Assembly: GCA_030141605.1 (NCBI GenBank)
Contig: JAQGDQ010000007.1
Location: forward strand, 188,001-252,000
Source of the DNA: Tubiluchus corallicola
Taxonomy: Eukaryota > Priapulida > Priapulimorpha > Priapulimorphida > Tubiluchidae
Reading direction: 5' to 3'
Length of the DNA stretch: 64,000 bases
In this document: piece after piece, positions 13,142-28,100 of the stretch
Position numbering within the stretch: position 1 is the stretch's first letter
How the letters are laid out: every line of letters begins with the position of its first letter
Made by a program: the position numbers and the translations under genes
The notes under the pieces: model-generated
What the model saw: only the letters and a program-made list of their open reading frames with translations
Database searches by the model: none
Told to the model about the DNA's origin: nothing

Positions 13142-16100
13142 CTGGTGAGCAAAAAGATAAACAAAAATTGATACTACTTTTACAAATAACAATTACGAAA
13201 GTTGTAATTAAGATTCAGCAAAAAGTCGTCAGATTTCGTATTAAATATAAAATTAAACATAAAATGAAGTTCTTTAAATATCTGTATTTCCAAAGTTAGT
13301 TTACAAACCCTACAATTTATGTAGTGACAGTGGCGTAGCTACAGCTTGTGGGCAACCGTGGCAGCACTGGAGTCCGACGAAAATATTTATGTAGTAAAAT
13401 TTTAGAATTGTAAAATTTAGCAGTGTTACCTCGCAGTTGCGATAAGTTGCAGAGACAAATTCATAAAATAATAAAGTACTACTGAAAAAATGAAAAACTG
13501 GTTTGTGAAGAAATAAATTCACCCTATGTTTTAAAGCTCAAAAGCTACAAAGCTCAAAGGCTTCTTGAAACACTAATGCAGAAAGAAAAGTTACAATGGT
13601 ATTTGAAGACCATTTTGGACTCACAAGATGTCGGCTGTGCTTAACAGAGAATGTTGAGCATCGTAACAGTTCATTAGAGTCAAATGAAAGTTTATTGTCA
13701 TCAAAATATTCCAAAGATAAAGTTGAGATTAGTGATCGTAAATTAGTTAACAGATCAACTGCAAGTAATTATGCTAAAGAAATACATATAATTTCACATT
13801 ATGACGAATATATTCAAAAATTCATAAACTACACCACTGAATCGCAATCATTATAACCTAAATAGAACGGACTGCAATGACACCAGTGTTATAGAAACCA
13901 TACGGCAGCGATATATATGCAATATCGTTAAAAAGAGCAGGAAATCTTATGTAAATAATGCGTGATAAACTTCCAGCTACAAGCGTGATTATAAATGTAT
14001 TCTACAGTTAACTCAAAATGTGTACCATGCAGACACTTTGAAAATGAAAACAAACGATGTTAGAAATATTACAATGATATTAAACTACTAATTGTCATCT
14101 TCCTTTGTCAGGAGACACTGTAAGTAGTTACATTGAAAATTACATTGTAATGTGTTTTGCTTTTCCACTGTTCCAGCAGAATCGACTTGTTAGTGCCACT
14201 TGATCAAAATGCAAAATGATCTCTTCAGAAAAAAATCTGTACTTTTATAAGACAACACAAACAGTCAGCTGCTGTTATTGAAACAGTGACAAACAAATAG
14301 CTCTTGCAACACACAGACTCTTAAATGTTCACTGAAGTAAAAGGTTTATGCGGCAGCAAAAAGATGCTTTCTAAAAGCCAATTATTTAATGTTCTGTCAC
14401 CTAAGCATTAAAATTAAACATATTTAGTTTATTATTTATACATGTATTTGCAAAAAAAATGTTTTCTATCAATTACTCAAAACCAATTTTATCAAATGCT
14501 TTAGTTCTTTCTTGATGCAACACAATATTACGCAAAACAACTACCAACAATCTAATGAATAAAAAAATTCCAGGATTAAAAAAATGAGGACAACTAAAGA
14601 AAGGACACATCGTTTCAAACTACCTCTGTAAAGGTTTAGTTAACCTATTTCTTCTTCAGGTGTACAAAACAGGCAAGCAAAAAACTTCTACAGTGATAAT
14701 TTGAAACATCACGTCTTTTCTTTCTATTTCCTTGTTTGTCAAAATGTGCAACCTTTTCTATACATAGTCATTATTCTTATCATTACGCATTAATCTGTGT
14801 TAACCAGTAGTGTATTTGAATATACAAAAAAACTACTGGCAAAGTTACCTCCAGTTTCTTGCGCTGCATGTTGTCAGTATCGGCCTGCTTAAATGATCTG
14901 ACAAATCTCACAAAGAGAGAAAAGAATGACGTAGGTGGCATGGAGATAGCACTCTCACCAAAGAACTCCACGCAATCTTTGTATGCTTCCTATATACAAT
15001 GATAACAAGTTTCTTAGCAATTCCCCACCGTGATTAGACGCATCACCAAAATAATACTTCAATTTTTAAGATAATGACAAGAGAAAAATGTAAAGACAAC
15101 TAAAAAAGGGTATCGACCATCTTTTTAACAGCCAAATTGACTGTCACTTCATGAAAGACACAAAATCAATAAACATACATAATCTCACGTATGCGAATGA
15201 AGTTATGTTTTACTGTGACTGCTGCACCACCAAAATTGGCCAGCCCAAAGTGCCAGTAGCTCCCCATGCTATGCCAAGCAAAAGCCATCAAAATGACTCC
15301 AACATTATTTGTTGTTTTTGTAGCAGGCTATAACTTTCAGAGACTGAAATCATTTATTTTTTAAAGGAACATTTGGACTTTTTTGACCCACTACAACAAC
15401 GTCCAACATCTTGAAAAACTAAGAAAACAAAACGCTGTTGCACTTCTTGAGAAAGAAAACTAAAACCACAACTTAACAGCAGTTAACCATGATAAGCAAT
15501 CAGTTCTGACCTCAGCCATCTTTGCATCTTGCTTGAGTTTCTTTAACTTGTCTTGAGAATTATCTAAGAAATCTTTCAAGATCGAAAAGTCTCTAGTGTC
15601 CTTGTGCATCTGATATTCTCTATCGGTCACCTCCATCCCCTTGTCCAGCTCTCGGACATCGGCTAGCACGTTATCCAGCGAAACTAGTACACAAAAAAAA
15701 ATTATGAGAAAGGTATATTGAATAAAAAATTAGAACGAAGTAATTTCACATTTAATATGAAAACAAGAGCAAGAACTATATAACACTACTTAATGAATTA
15801 ACCAATGTAGTTGGTTTCCACTGTAAGAACATTTTATTTTGCACGACTCAATATACTTTACAATGCACAAATATTATTAAACAACTGATTATTGTACTGG
15901 ACACAAGCATATTCTAGGCTTCTATAATAACCATTTTCACTTTTCAGTTTACCTTGCGCTGCTTTCTCGATGAACCTCAGCTCCACGTCGAAGTTCATGA
16001 TGTCTGGAAACTTGTCGTTGACGGTTTGAACAATGAAATGGAGAAGTGTCATTTTTTTGTTCTGGGACTTAGTGTCCATCAGCTGAAAAAAATGTGTCAA

Positions 16101-19100
16101 ATATAAGTGAACGAATAATCTGTAAGCAAAACAAAACAGACTAGGCTAGCTAACAAATAGCAGGATTAGCTCATCTTAGGTAAAATAATTTATTCAAGTT
16201 TTGAACGTTCACAAACATCATCAGCTAAAAGCAATAAGTGCCTCACAATTTAACTCCTTGACAATGACTTGTTTGGGTTCAAGTGACTCTTTTCCTACTA
16301 TATTCATACTATACACAAAAAATGAGTATATATTTAGTGGAAATTCTTCAATTTCAGTGGTGGTTCATGTATAAGCACTGCAGAACTGCAGGACCCCCAT
16401 TTACACTTGATATTATCAATAACATTCAATATAATGGGTCTTTTTTCTTTAATTCTTTCTTTATACTTGTACATATTATCCTTAAGCTTACTGTCAGTAG
16501 CCATTCCCTAGTTCCTGAAAAAATTAGAAAAATCCTTGAATGTAACTGTTCGGCCATGCGCATGTCTGAGATCAGCAACTGCACACTAGGTAGAGAAAGC
16601 ATTGTCGCTCACGGAGTGTTGACTCTCTTGTGAAAATGTAAGGTAGGTTTTTTATTTACCAAGCTTATGTATAATTAGTTTTTATAAGTTTGTTTCATTT
16701 TACACAATACTAAAACAAAGGCTAAAGATTTACAGAAGCAGCATCTCCACTACTTTTAGCTACGAGTTGCCACTGATAAATTTACTTCGTTATAACCAAT
16801 TTTGCACAATTTAATAGACAAACTCAACTTTTTTGCCTCAGTTTACCAAACCCCAAATACCAAATACATTAGAGATAAGAAAACGCTTCTGGGAATGGAA
16901 AAAAGTAATGCAGTAAAAACCCTAGAAGACTTTCCAGGATTCTTCATTTCTTATTTACGCTAGACTAGTTACATAGCAAATACACAAAATTTACTACATC
17001 AGTTATAATACACTCTGCTGCTTCAGGTACAATGTCCATCGAAACTACGATAACCAAACAGCTGGGGGAATCAAACAGAATGCTTCTCATTAACACATAG
17101 GCATAGCAAATGCAAAGAATATCGTATTTAAAACCTAGACAGCTTAATTTGATGAAACAGAAACATTATGTCAGCAGCTAAAGAATTGGATATACCAAAA
17201 ATCATGCACTGGGCTACACCTCGGAGTCGAGCTACTGCCTTTATGTGGTCCATGATGACTAACCCTAACATCAAAGTAAGTTATTAATTATATAGAATCT
17301 TTAATCTAATATACACCATAATATTTCTGTTACATGTAATATGTCTAACGTCTGCATAATATGGCAGGACAGATGAATGGATGTATGATTTCCACAGCTA
17401 CAGCCACAACTTCAGTTTTTTTCATTCTTCTTTAGAACTCAGGCATCGTAGGAAGCTTATAGAACCTTGTCAATGTAACCAGTTTGTGCGTGCATGCTTG
17501 TGTGAATTGTGCCTGTGGACGTTTATGTTAGCCTGTAAGCAGTTTGTACAGCCAAACTTGTTCTCATGGACTTTTAGATCAATGTTTAAGCAATTTCAAC
17601 ATTTATGCATTTGGATGTTTGACATCTTACACTTACATAGAAGTCAGCCTGAAAGCAGTTTTTATGTGCAAGCTTGTGAACATAGCTGTTTAAATCAATG
17701 TCTAACCAGTTTACATGTGTACGTTTTGCGCGTGCACATTTAAATCAATGTATAGCCAGTTAACACGTATGTGCTTGTGAGCACGGACATTTATCTCAAT
17801 GCGTAACCAGTTTACATACCTATGTTTTGCGCACATGCACGTTTATATCAGTGTATGGCCAGTATACATGTCTATGTCTACTGACGTTTACAGCAATGCA
17901 TATGTTTGTGCATGTGCACGTTTATATCAATGTGTAACCAGTTTACATGTGTATGTTTTGCACGTGCACATTTAAATCAATGTATAACCAGTTAACACGA
18001 ATGTGCTTGTGAGCATGGACATTTATCTCAATGCGTAACCAGTTTACATACCTATGTTTTGTGCACATGCATGTTTATATCAATGTATGGCCAGTATACA
18101 TGTCTATGTCTATGGACGTTTACAGCAATACGTATGTTTGTGCATGTGCACGTTTATATCAATGTATAACCAATTTACATATGTACGTTTGTGCATGTGC
18201 ACGTTTATATCAATGTATAACCAGTTTACATGTGTACGTCTGTGCAAGTGGACCTTTATATCAATGTGCATATAATAATATAAATTTCAGGCTAACAAAT
18301 GCTACCAAACCATTTCCTAGACCATGTCCCTCTACTGAATAATGTTAATTCTACTGAATGCTGTAATCCAATGTTACATAATTAATAAGTTCGTAATTTT
18401 CTTACAGTGGAAACCAACTTCATTGAGAAAAAGTTAACTTAATAAGCACCAAAGCTCAAACAAAAACAAGTACAAGAACTTCAATGATATCAGTACTTTA
18501 AATGTTTGACAGGCTATCCTTGAACCTTATGGCCTGCCATATTATTTTGGGGCTGAGAGGATTAGCAGTCGCTACAATGACGACATTAAAAATAATACAA
18601 GTGGCTCACTGAGTAAATGGACTAGTCAAACATTCAAAGGAGTTAAAGCAACTTTGGAGGAAACTTATAATGGTAGATATTAATGTTCTAGTATGATATT
18701 GGTTTACAGTTCGGTAAAAAAGCAAGGGACGGTGTGAAAGAGAAGGAAAGTGTCAAAAAGAAAAATGTATGAGAAAAAAGAAAAGTAAGAGCGAAAGAGA
18801 GACAGGAGGAAGAGAAAACAGACACTATATCGCAGAAATGAAATGGTTGTTAAATAAGTCATATCATCTTTATAAGAAGAGAAGATGAAAAGTACTACTA
18901 ACATATGATCTGTAAATGTAAGACAGCACTCATCTGGTAACTATAGTTACCTTTTCAATTTATCTTCATTGTAGATAAGGAAGCTGTTTTTGCAAAGGAT
19001 TTGGCATATTTCATTTGGCAACATCCTAACAATGCTTCTCTACTGCCAGACGGATATATCCACGCTTTTCAAATAAGAGACCCAAGAAACGCCATTCCGT

Positions 19101-22100
19101 CACTATATAAAGTGTCTTTAAACAAGTCTGTATCTGGTAAGGTCATGCTTTCTTCCTTCTCATTACCACAAAGTATAATTCACAATCTGACCTTACTCAA
19201 CATAATTCACAATAACAGAAAGTCATTACTCACTGCACGACTGCGGTTATTCAACGTTGACCTAGCTAACAAATTTTTGTAGAATGCGTCTCAGTTGAGA
19301 ACACGATGCCCAGAACAAAAAAAGGTAATACATTTCACAGAAATATTATCTAAAAAACACTAAAAAATAATGTGGCTATTCATAATTACACAAGTCAATT
19401 TAGACTGGTTTGAGATGGTGTCACTTTGCAATCTGTCGTTTTTGTTGCGAGGACTCCTGCTACATTCAGCTTCTTTTTAATTACTACATTACGGAAGGTA
19501 TAAAAGCTGCTGGTAGTAGAGCACTGTGTATCATCTCATCATGAGTTTCCTTTCACTTTGTCAATTTACAGGCTGGGATTACTTTAATCCACAAGAAGCA
19601 GGATTTATGGAACTGAGGCAACTGTACGATTACGTGACAACAGTGTTGGGACAAGAAGCTATTGTAATTGATGGCGATGATCTTGCCAGACATCCAGGTA
19701 ATAGAATTTACCTACAGAAGCTGAACGGTTTTGCTATTAATTACTCACACAACAGAGTGTTATTAACTGCATATTGCAGAATGCAAACTCTTTTTTATAA
19801 TAGCTTTTAAATTTATTTTGCACTAAAATGCCAGTTTATTTTCAGAGAGACCTCTAATTTGGCAAAAATATGCCTTTTGTAGAATAATTACCTGTGCCCT
19901 TGGCATATTGTTGCTTTCATTCCTTTAAATAAAGCAAATAGCAAAATAAGTTCCTGGTTCATTTAGAGTCAATGATCAAACAATACTGCCAGAAGACAGG
20001 ACTACAATACTTGGACACAATGGTAGACTGGTCTCACAGTTCTATTCAAGACAAGTCTGTATTCACAGGCTGGGAGTCATGGCTTCAAGATATATTCAAT
20101 TCAACACACTTTATTCCACCATCCAATGAGAAACCAGTGTCAACTGATGGTTTACCAGAAATTGTTCAGCAATGTATTAATGATGCTTCACCTCATTATG
20201 AACACATGTATGCTAGACGTATACGACCCTGAAATTTGTGAATACTTTTCCTCGTAAAGCCATAATGTCTTGACGATGTTTGGCTACTGTATAAGCAAAT
20301 GCATGCTAACTGCCTGTGACCACAAATAAACAATTTTTTATTCATTTCACCAGTTATGTTAAGTCACACTTTGTTATTTGTAATGCAGCAATACTAATTG
20401 CAATATTGGAATCCTATTCACTTTCCAGGTCTAGTATTTACCACTATACATTCTAACAACAGTGGGAGCAAGCTGAAGTAAAAAAGTAAATGCTTAAACT
20501 GTCTGTTTGAGACTCAACAATGTACTATGAACAAAACTGATAAGCGTTTTTGTCCTATACGTTTTGTAAGACATCACAATGTTGTACTGATGGAGCATTA
20601 GTTTCATACAACCACTTGTTACAAATATTAGAATCTCGAATCACCTACCAAACTGTTAGATTATTTAGCCACCCGACATTACCAATTCTATTACTAATTG
20701 AATAATACAAGAGCAGACTTTACAGCAGCAAATCTATTTATGTTATAAACGAACAAGTAATCACCATTCTCTTATACAGTAGTCGCCGCTTAATAGACTC
20801 AATCGCTTATTGACTCAAAAACGGCTGGAACGGGCCACTTCTATTCAAATATACATAATAAAACTATCGGTAATTGACTCAAATAACTTCGCTTAATTGA
20901 CTCATATTTTTCCTTCACGTACTTAAAATAAGACATTTGTATGTCTCCAAACAGCCCTTCCTACTTTTATGTCATCTTGACTTCCCTTTGTGCATTACAT
21001 AAGAGGAAACAATCGGGTTAAGTACCGTTTTGTTTGTAAACAGGTACGTTTATCATACACTAATACGCCTGCGTAGCGCTTTTGCTTTGAATCTGTTACC
21101 CGCTCGCCCACTGCTATTAACCTCGTTACCCAAAGAATTTCTGGAAGCTAAACTTGCCTAGCGGTTTCCTTTTGATGCTCTACAACAGTAATATTACACC
21201 CATCGGTTAATAGGTTCAATCGGTTAATTGGGTCAAAACACGTCCGTCCCAAAGTGTCCGTCTATTAATCGGCGACTACTGTATATACGCACTAACCTGC
21301 CAGATAAACAGAACTGCAGTGAGAAGAGAACAAAGCATATAAGCTAAGTATATTTATGCCCGACTCTTGCAGCTATTGCAATTTATGTTACAAGGACAGA
21401 AAAAATATAATGTCCAAACTGTTATGCTTTTTACACAGATAGACATAATATGTGAAGCTCAACAAATTTACACTTGTTGCACAAATTCTCAGCTTTGCCC
21501 CAAAAGCAGAAATAAACTAGGATGCGAAGCTAATATGATCATTTTACTGACAAATGTCAGCTATCTTTGTTTTTTATGCTTCCTTTACTCTAAAATGAAA
21601 TTGTAACAGTCTTGGTTATTAAAAGGCGTGTAGCCATTACATGAACCAACTTTTTATATTGCTCTTACTGATGAAAGTTAAGACTAGTATGTATAAGTGT
21701 GGCACAATCGATGGAACGAGTAACAAAAATTTCAAGATGGTTCCTAGTAATAAAATGACGTTTGCTGTACATGATAAACTTGAAGAACGCTTACTTTCTC
21801 TCAGTGCTATAAAACTCAGAATAGCTTCATGGCGAGGTTCCACATCTGAGTCATTCCTCAAAGAGATGATCCAACTGCTGAGCAGTCTTCTCAATTTTAC
21901 TTATTCAAGAAAATTTTTGACGAACTGCCAGAAGAGATCCTACGAGTGGAGAGATAGATTTACTGTTTGGTATTGTCAATGTCATGAAAGAGAGAATGGA
22001 CTACATGACTTTCCTGCATCCCTTGGCTTATTCCTCTCAAGTCCTTGTCATTCTGAGATTGAACAATCAAGGTTTCAATCTGATGGGACCCATCAGCAGG

Positions 22101-25100
22101 CCTATATGGTTACTTCTGACAATCTACAGCACAGTAGTAGCACAGACTTAATGCATCCTCGACGACCATGAAAGAGGAACAATCATGGCTGAACAAACAG
22201 ACAAAAGCAACAAAGAAGATACATTCGATGATGCTCAACAGACTTTTGCTTTATTTCTCCGACAAGGGCGGACGTATCAATCTAACACTGTGTCCTTCAG
22301 AATGACTGTCACATAATGGTGACTCTTTGCAGTTATCGTGACAGCAACTTACACTGGAATATCAATAAGCATACTATTTGTGAGTAACCTGGTGCACCCA
22401 TTCCACTCTTTAAGGAGTTAGCAAACAGCAATATCACACGGGCGACTAAAGGAAACTTTGCCAACACTTTAATATTGAAGAGTAGCCCACTTCATTCGCA
22501 TTATGGAAAGTTATGGAAGAAAATGGAATTTAATAAGATAATACCAGCTGGCACGAGTATGACTGTCCTTGAAATGACAATGATTGGAAAAAATACTCTC
22601 CTTATTCAAAAATGTGGAACAAGCTTATTAATAATGAATGACTACAAAGTGCACGGAAAATACAGATTTTCATTTGCCCCCATCCCCAAACTCATTACGC
22701 TTACGGAGTCATTTGCCGTACCCAAAGGAAGCAGATACGAAGAAGGTTTGATCTATACTATGACGACATTGATGCAGACAGATCAGATAGATAGATGGCT
22801 AAACTCGTTGTTAAAGCTGGTGGAAACCTGTATCAGTGTTCCTGATCAAAGCGTCAAACATCGGTTGATTAAACTGCCATCACCATTAATCAGCTTAGTG
22901 TTGTACTCTGGGTTCTTACATTTAACCAACTGCAACTTGATTCAGCTTGATCATGCAAATGAGTATCTTCGTATATTTGACTGATTTTGTGGGATAGTTT
23001 AACAAAGATTGTTGCAAAACGAGCTCTAGTGAAAAATGTTTCTGATTGATGTGATTAGCTGCATGGAAATAGTAAAGATGTTCCACCACAAAAAATTATA
23101 CAGGTATTGCTGAATCATTCCTCAAACAATACTGCCAGAAATTAATAAACTACAATATATGAAAGCAAGTTGGCTGGTCTGGCTGCCCTAATGAAAACAT
23201 GTTTGTTTTTGAAAATTTGTAATTGTGACTTCAGGACTTGCTAAATTTAATGCATTTTTATTCCACCATTAACTTAAGGCCAGTACAGCAGACAATTTTT
23301 GAAATTCTATACAGCGACATGTTGATGAATCTTCAAGTACAACAATTGTAACTAATCACCTCTAGTTACAAGATGGTTACATAAAAAACCAATTGATTTT
23401 AAGTGGGGTTATGAAGTAAGTGACTTTTATAACGTTAAAAATGAGATGAAACTGGGACACTGTTGTCACCTATTTTATTTGCAGTTTACATGGATGATGT
23501 TATAACGGTTAGGACGCCACATGGGATCGTATTTTATAAGTTGTTTTTTAGCGCAAATGACTTAACACTGTTAATACCACATGTCACTACACTAAATACA
23601 ATGATTAGAATTTGTCAAGAGTACACTGATGAATATAATGTTTAGGAACGTGGAACATGATTTACTGTTCATGCATATTCTATAGGTTCTTTTTTACTAG
23701 TATTTTTGTTGTGTGATTGTGTTTTTAGCTGTGTCTACATATTTGAAAATATTGCGTGTAAATAAATATATTATTATATGTCGACCACATTCAATCTTAA
23801 AACTTGTTACATGTGTTTAACACATTTTACCAATTTTCAAAACTGTGGATCATCCTAGGCTACATTGCAAGATGGCTGTGTCATATATTTTGATATATAT
23901 GTATCCTCATTAACACTGTCTTATACATATATATATTAGCCCTATACCTCAGCCACCACATCAGAACAGAGCATGTGCATATGTGGCATCATTTATTTCG
24001 ACTGCTAAGTCTAGGTACAGTGTACAGTCCACAATACAGGCCTAAAATAATGTTCAGAAATATTTTACAATGATTAATAATAATAAGACAAACTGCTCCC
24101 ATCACATCACATCACATCACATCACATCACATTGGATCAGATGTGGGCATATGGGAGTTCTGCGATCTCTGCTCTTCAGTATACTCGAAACTACAAGACC
24201 TGTAATAGCACTGCAATTGCTACTCTACATATAATGGTACAATTTGTGATTTGTTTAAACCAGATTTGAATGTAGCTAAGGAAAGTGACAGCACCACTGT
24301 AGATGGCAGAGAATTCTACTCCTTTGCCATACGATTGCTAAAGCTAAACTTTCTCAAATTTGTCCACAATCATTTCTTCTTTAACTTGAACATGTTTCCA
24401 TCAGTTATTGCTCCTTCATCGCATTCAAAAAAAACTTCTGTCCTTGATCTATCAATGCCACTGACAATTTTACACAGTGCAGTCACTTCACCTGGTGTTG
24501 TTTATGTAGCCATTGAAAACAATTCTAGCTTTGAAACCTATCTTTAATTTTTCCTTCTTAATCAAAATTAATCAAAGGAAGACAGTAATGTAATGATTTT
24601 AATATTCCGCCATTATCATAGATTTATGTTATGACTTAAATAGCCTTTAAAGTTTTAAACTAAGCTATGTATTTTCATAATAAGCAATTATATTTCTATG
24701 AATATTTTTTGGCATTAAAGCTGGACCAATGAATTTTTCAAACATGTGACCATCTACACAGAATTCGCACTCTACAAATCGAGTCTCTTCATTTCCTTCA
24801 GGGTAATACAAATCACTCTCAGTCAGTCACTGTACAGTGAATTTGCAGAGGTTTTAAAGTTATTCCTTTGCAGTGATGAGATCTAGAGATAAAGGCCCAA
24901 GTCCAAGGTGCAATGTCAAATAAGCAGTCAATTTAAATACTTGCCTAAATCTCAAGTAACGACCTAGCTAGGGAACCCTGCACATTTAATGAAAGATGAG
25001 CAAAAGGAAATAAAAGATGTCAGCTACAACAGAATCGCCGCTACTAAAAATTATTAACTGGGCTATACCACGGAGTCTTTCGTCTGTGTTTCTTAGATCC

Positions 25101-28100
25101 CTGATGACTAATAGCAATGTAAAAGTGAGTTTCATTTTTTTACATTTTAAATCTTTTATCAGCTATTACAACTATCCTAAAAATGCAGAACATTTGCATA
25201 TATTTATCTGTTAAACTAGTATGTACCAGTTCTACAAGAATCCTGAAGACAAATACTAGTATGCAGTGGCAAAGTTGATTTTTTTTAAAAAATGATATAA
25301 ATTTTGTTGATATTGAGGGATTAAGAATTTGACAACTCTGGTAGAACAAGTTATACTTCTGATGGATAGACTTCAACATATACAATAGTCATTGAAACCT
25401 TTACCTCATACTTGCCACTTGATAACAACGTCAAAGTTAGCACCCTAGTTACATACCACAGCAACTGATAAACAATAATTTATGTATAAACCAGAAAGAT
25501 GTGTCACACTCTGACAGCAATGCAAGTTTGCCACTGTGTGCGTGGCTGAGTGTAGAAACAGAGTTGATAAAAGCAAGTACAGTCAGAGGACAACAACGTT
25601 ACATCAGAAGACTCCACTAAGACGATTCTAGTATAGGGTTGGAAAATTGGGACATAACTTGTTTAGTGTCTAATAAAAGCAAATTGTTATATAGCCTACT
25701 GATTGTGGCTCAAGCGAGGGATTGAGAGTACAAAGCACTTCGTAGCAACAAGAATTAACTAAATTGATATTAAGGCCCAAAATTTACTGAGTCCAGAAAA
25801 CTACTAAAGATTGATAGTTTTACATGTTATTACATGAACCCTAGCTAACCTACTCACACAATTCGTTTTTAAGATAATGAATTTCATTTTACAATACTTT
25901 ACAGGTGTTGTATGAACCGTATATTGTGCCATATTACTTTGCAAAGGATCGACTGAGCAATCGGTATGACCTTGATGTTAAAAACGATACCAGTGGCTCA
26001 TTCAATAAGTGGATCTGCCAGACCTTTGATGATGTGAAAGCAACTTTAGATGGAGACTTTCCAGGTAATTGATGAAATTAACATTAGTTTTTGTAAAAAG
26101 GTTTGACTTGCTGTATTACAAAAGGAAACTAATGTGAGCATTAACATTCCCAATTTCGTCCTGTTATTATGAATTTAATATAAGATTTTTGCTTACCATG
26201 TCAGATGTACACATTCACAAAGAAGCATATAGGTCTTACAAACTTTGCATGGGGACATTTGACTTTTGGCCCATGACTGCAGTGAAAAAGCAAAAGAATT
26301 TGCTAGCATAGACTACACACTTCATATTCTCATAAGAATCTTCTCGTTATTTATAGGCAAAGAGGCCATATTTGTGAAAGAGATGGCATTTTATGTTTGG
26401 CAACATGCTAACAATTTGGCACTTCTGCCCGAGGGATACATTCATGCATTTCAAATACGAGATCCCAGAAAGGCCATTCCATCACTGTACAAAATGACTT
26501 TAAATGCATCTAGAATTGGTAAGTGCATCTAAAATTGGTAAATGCTTAATCAGTAAGTCTAGAATATTAGTACAATACTATATAGTTTGTCTGAAAATCA
26601 GTACAAGTACGTACATAGAAAAAGGAAATCCCGAACTAAAGCAGAAAGGTGTTACAACATGGTTTACTAATGTTCGTTGTGCTTAAGGGGCCTCTCTCTT
26701 GAATACATTTATTGTAGCATTTTTTAAGATGTGCTACATTTTTTAGGGGAGAACTACTTTGATCCAAAACAAGTTGGTTTCAAAGAATTAAGACAATTGT
26801 ATGACCATGTGCAAACAGTGCTGAGACAACAACCTATTGTAATAGACGGCGACGATCTTGCTAGATATCCAGGTAAGAGCATTTATGCCACATGTGCACA
26901 CAACATTTAGTGAGGAGTTGGTAGCAGTTGTGTCTATGAATGATGTGTCTATATCTTGTATCTATGAATCTTACTTAAAGAAACATAAAATTGAAACAAT
27001 TTCCAACTATTTCATGTCAGAAAAATAGGTGAGCACTGTTGTACTTAATAGATTGACCAAATTAATGAAGGCTGCTAATTTGCCTAAAAGATTTCTTACA
27101 AAATGATTTCAGAATCAATGATAAAACAATACTGCCAGAAGACAGGACTGCGATACTTAGATACAATGGTAGACTGGTCAAAATGTCCTATTCAAGACAC
27201 GTCTGTATTTGAAGGCTGGGAATCATGGGTTCAAAATGTATTCAGTTCAACACATTTTATTCCACCATCCAGTGAGAAACCAGTGTTAGAAGACAGTTTA
27301 CCACAAATTGTACAGCAATGTATTAATGATGCCTTACCTCATTATGAACACATGTATGCTAACCGTATTCTACCTTGACTACATATTTCTCAATATCAGC
27401 TCTTATGCAGCAATATCTTAATGATGCTATATTGGATTACGAGCATTTGCACGCTAACCATATATGAATTTAAAATGACTATTTCTTAATCTCTTAATCC
27501 TTATGTGCAATTTTTCTGCATCAAACAACAACTATTTTAGTGGTGTTGAAGTTAAGCAAAATAAAAACAAACATTTCTTTTTATTTCTAAAGAAACTTTT
27601 GGTGAATGATTCTAATGTGGCTTCTTAATCACTACTTTAATGGAAGGTACTCTCAGAACCTCTTGTCAGTCATTCCCAAATGCTGACAATTTGCCTGGAG
27701 TATCCAATCTGCTACTGGTTCTCAATCGTTTTACCCCAAAAATTTCTACATACAGAACAGCTGCTTATAAAGCTGGCTTTTTCCCTTTCTCCTATGCAAA
27801 ACAGGTGCTTGTAAACCCAATTTTTCACTTGGACCTCTTAGCTGTGGAATTCTCTATCAAAAATTTGTTACCTAATTAAGTACAACCTTACAAACTTCAA
27901 GCAGAATAGTCACAGGTATCTCCTTTCATTAGTTATAAAAATTCAAATTTTCTGGAGCTTATACTTTTCCCCTATGTAGTCAGACTTTCCTTTTTCTAGC
28001 GCAGACCTTTACTTCAAGTGGTCATTGACACTGTCTACAGCAGTTTGAAGAAACACCTACCCACCAATAATCAACAATACATATATTTTCAATGTAACAT

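Noticed and set aside
13596-13856. 86-codon plus-strand ORF with CRLCL motif
   Set aside because: It lies inside a formin intron, matches no domain I recognise beyond a short cysteine motif, and has no splice or promoter context.
18031-18342. 103-codon and overlapping 73-codon ORFs
   Set aside because: They are translations of the tandem minisatellite in two frames.
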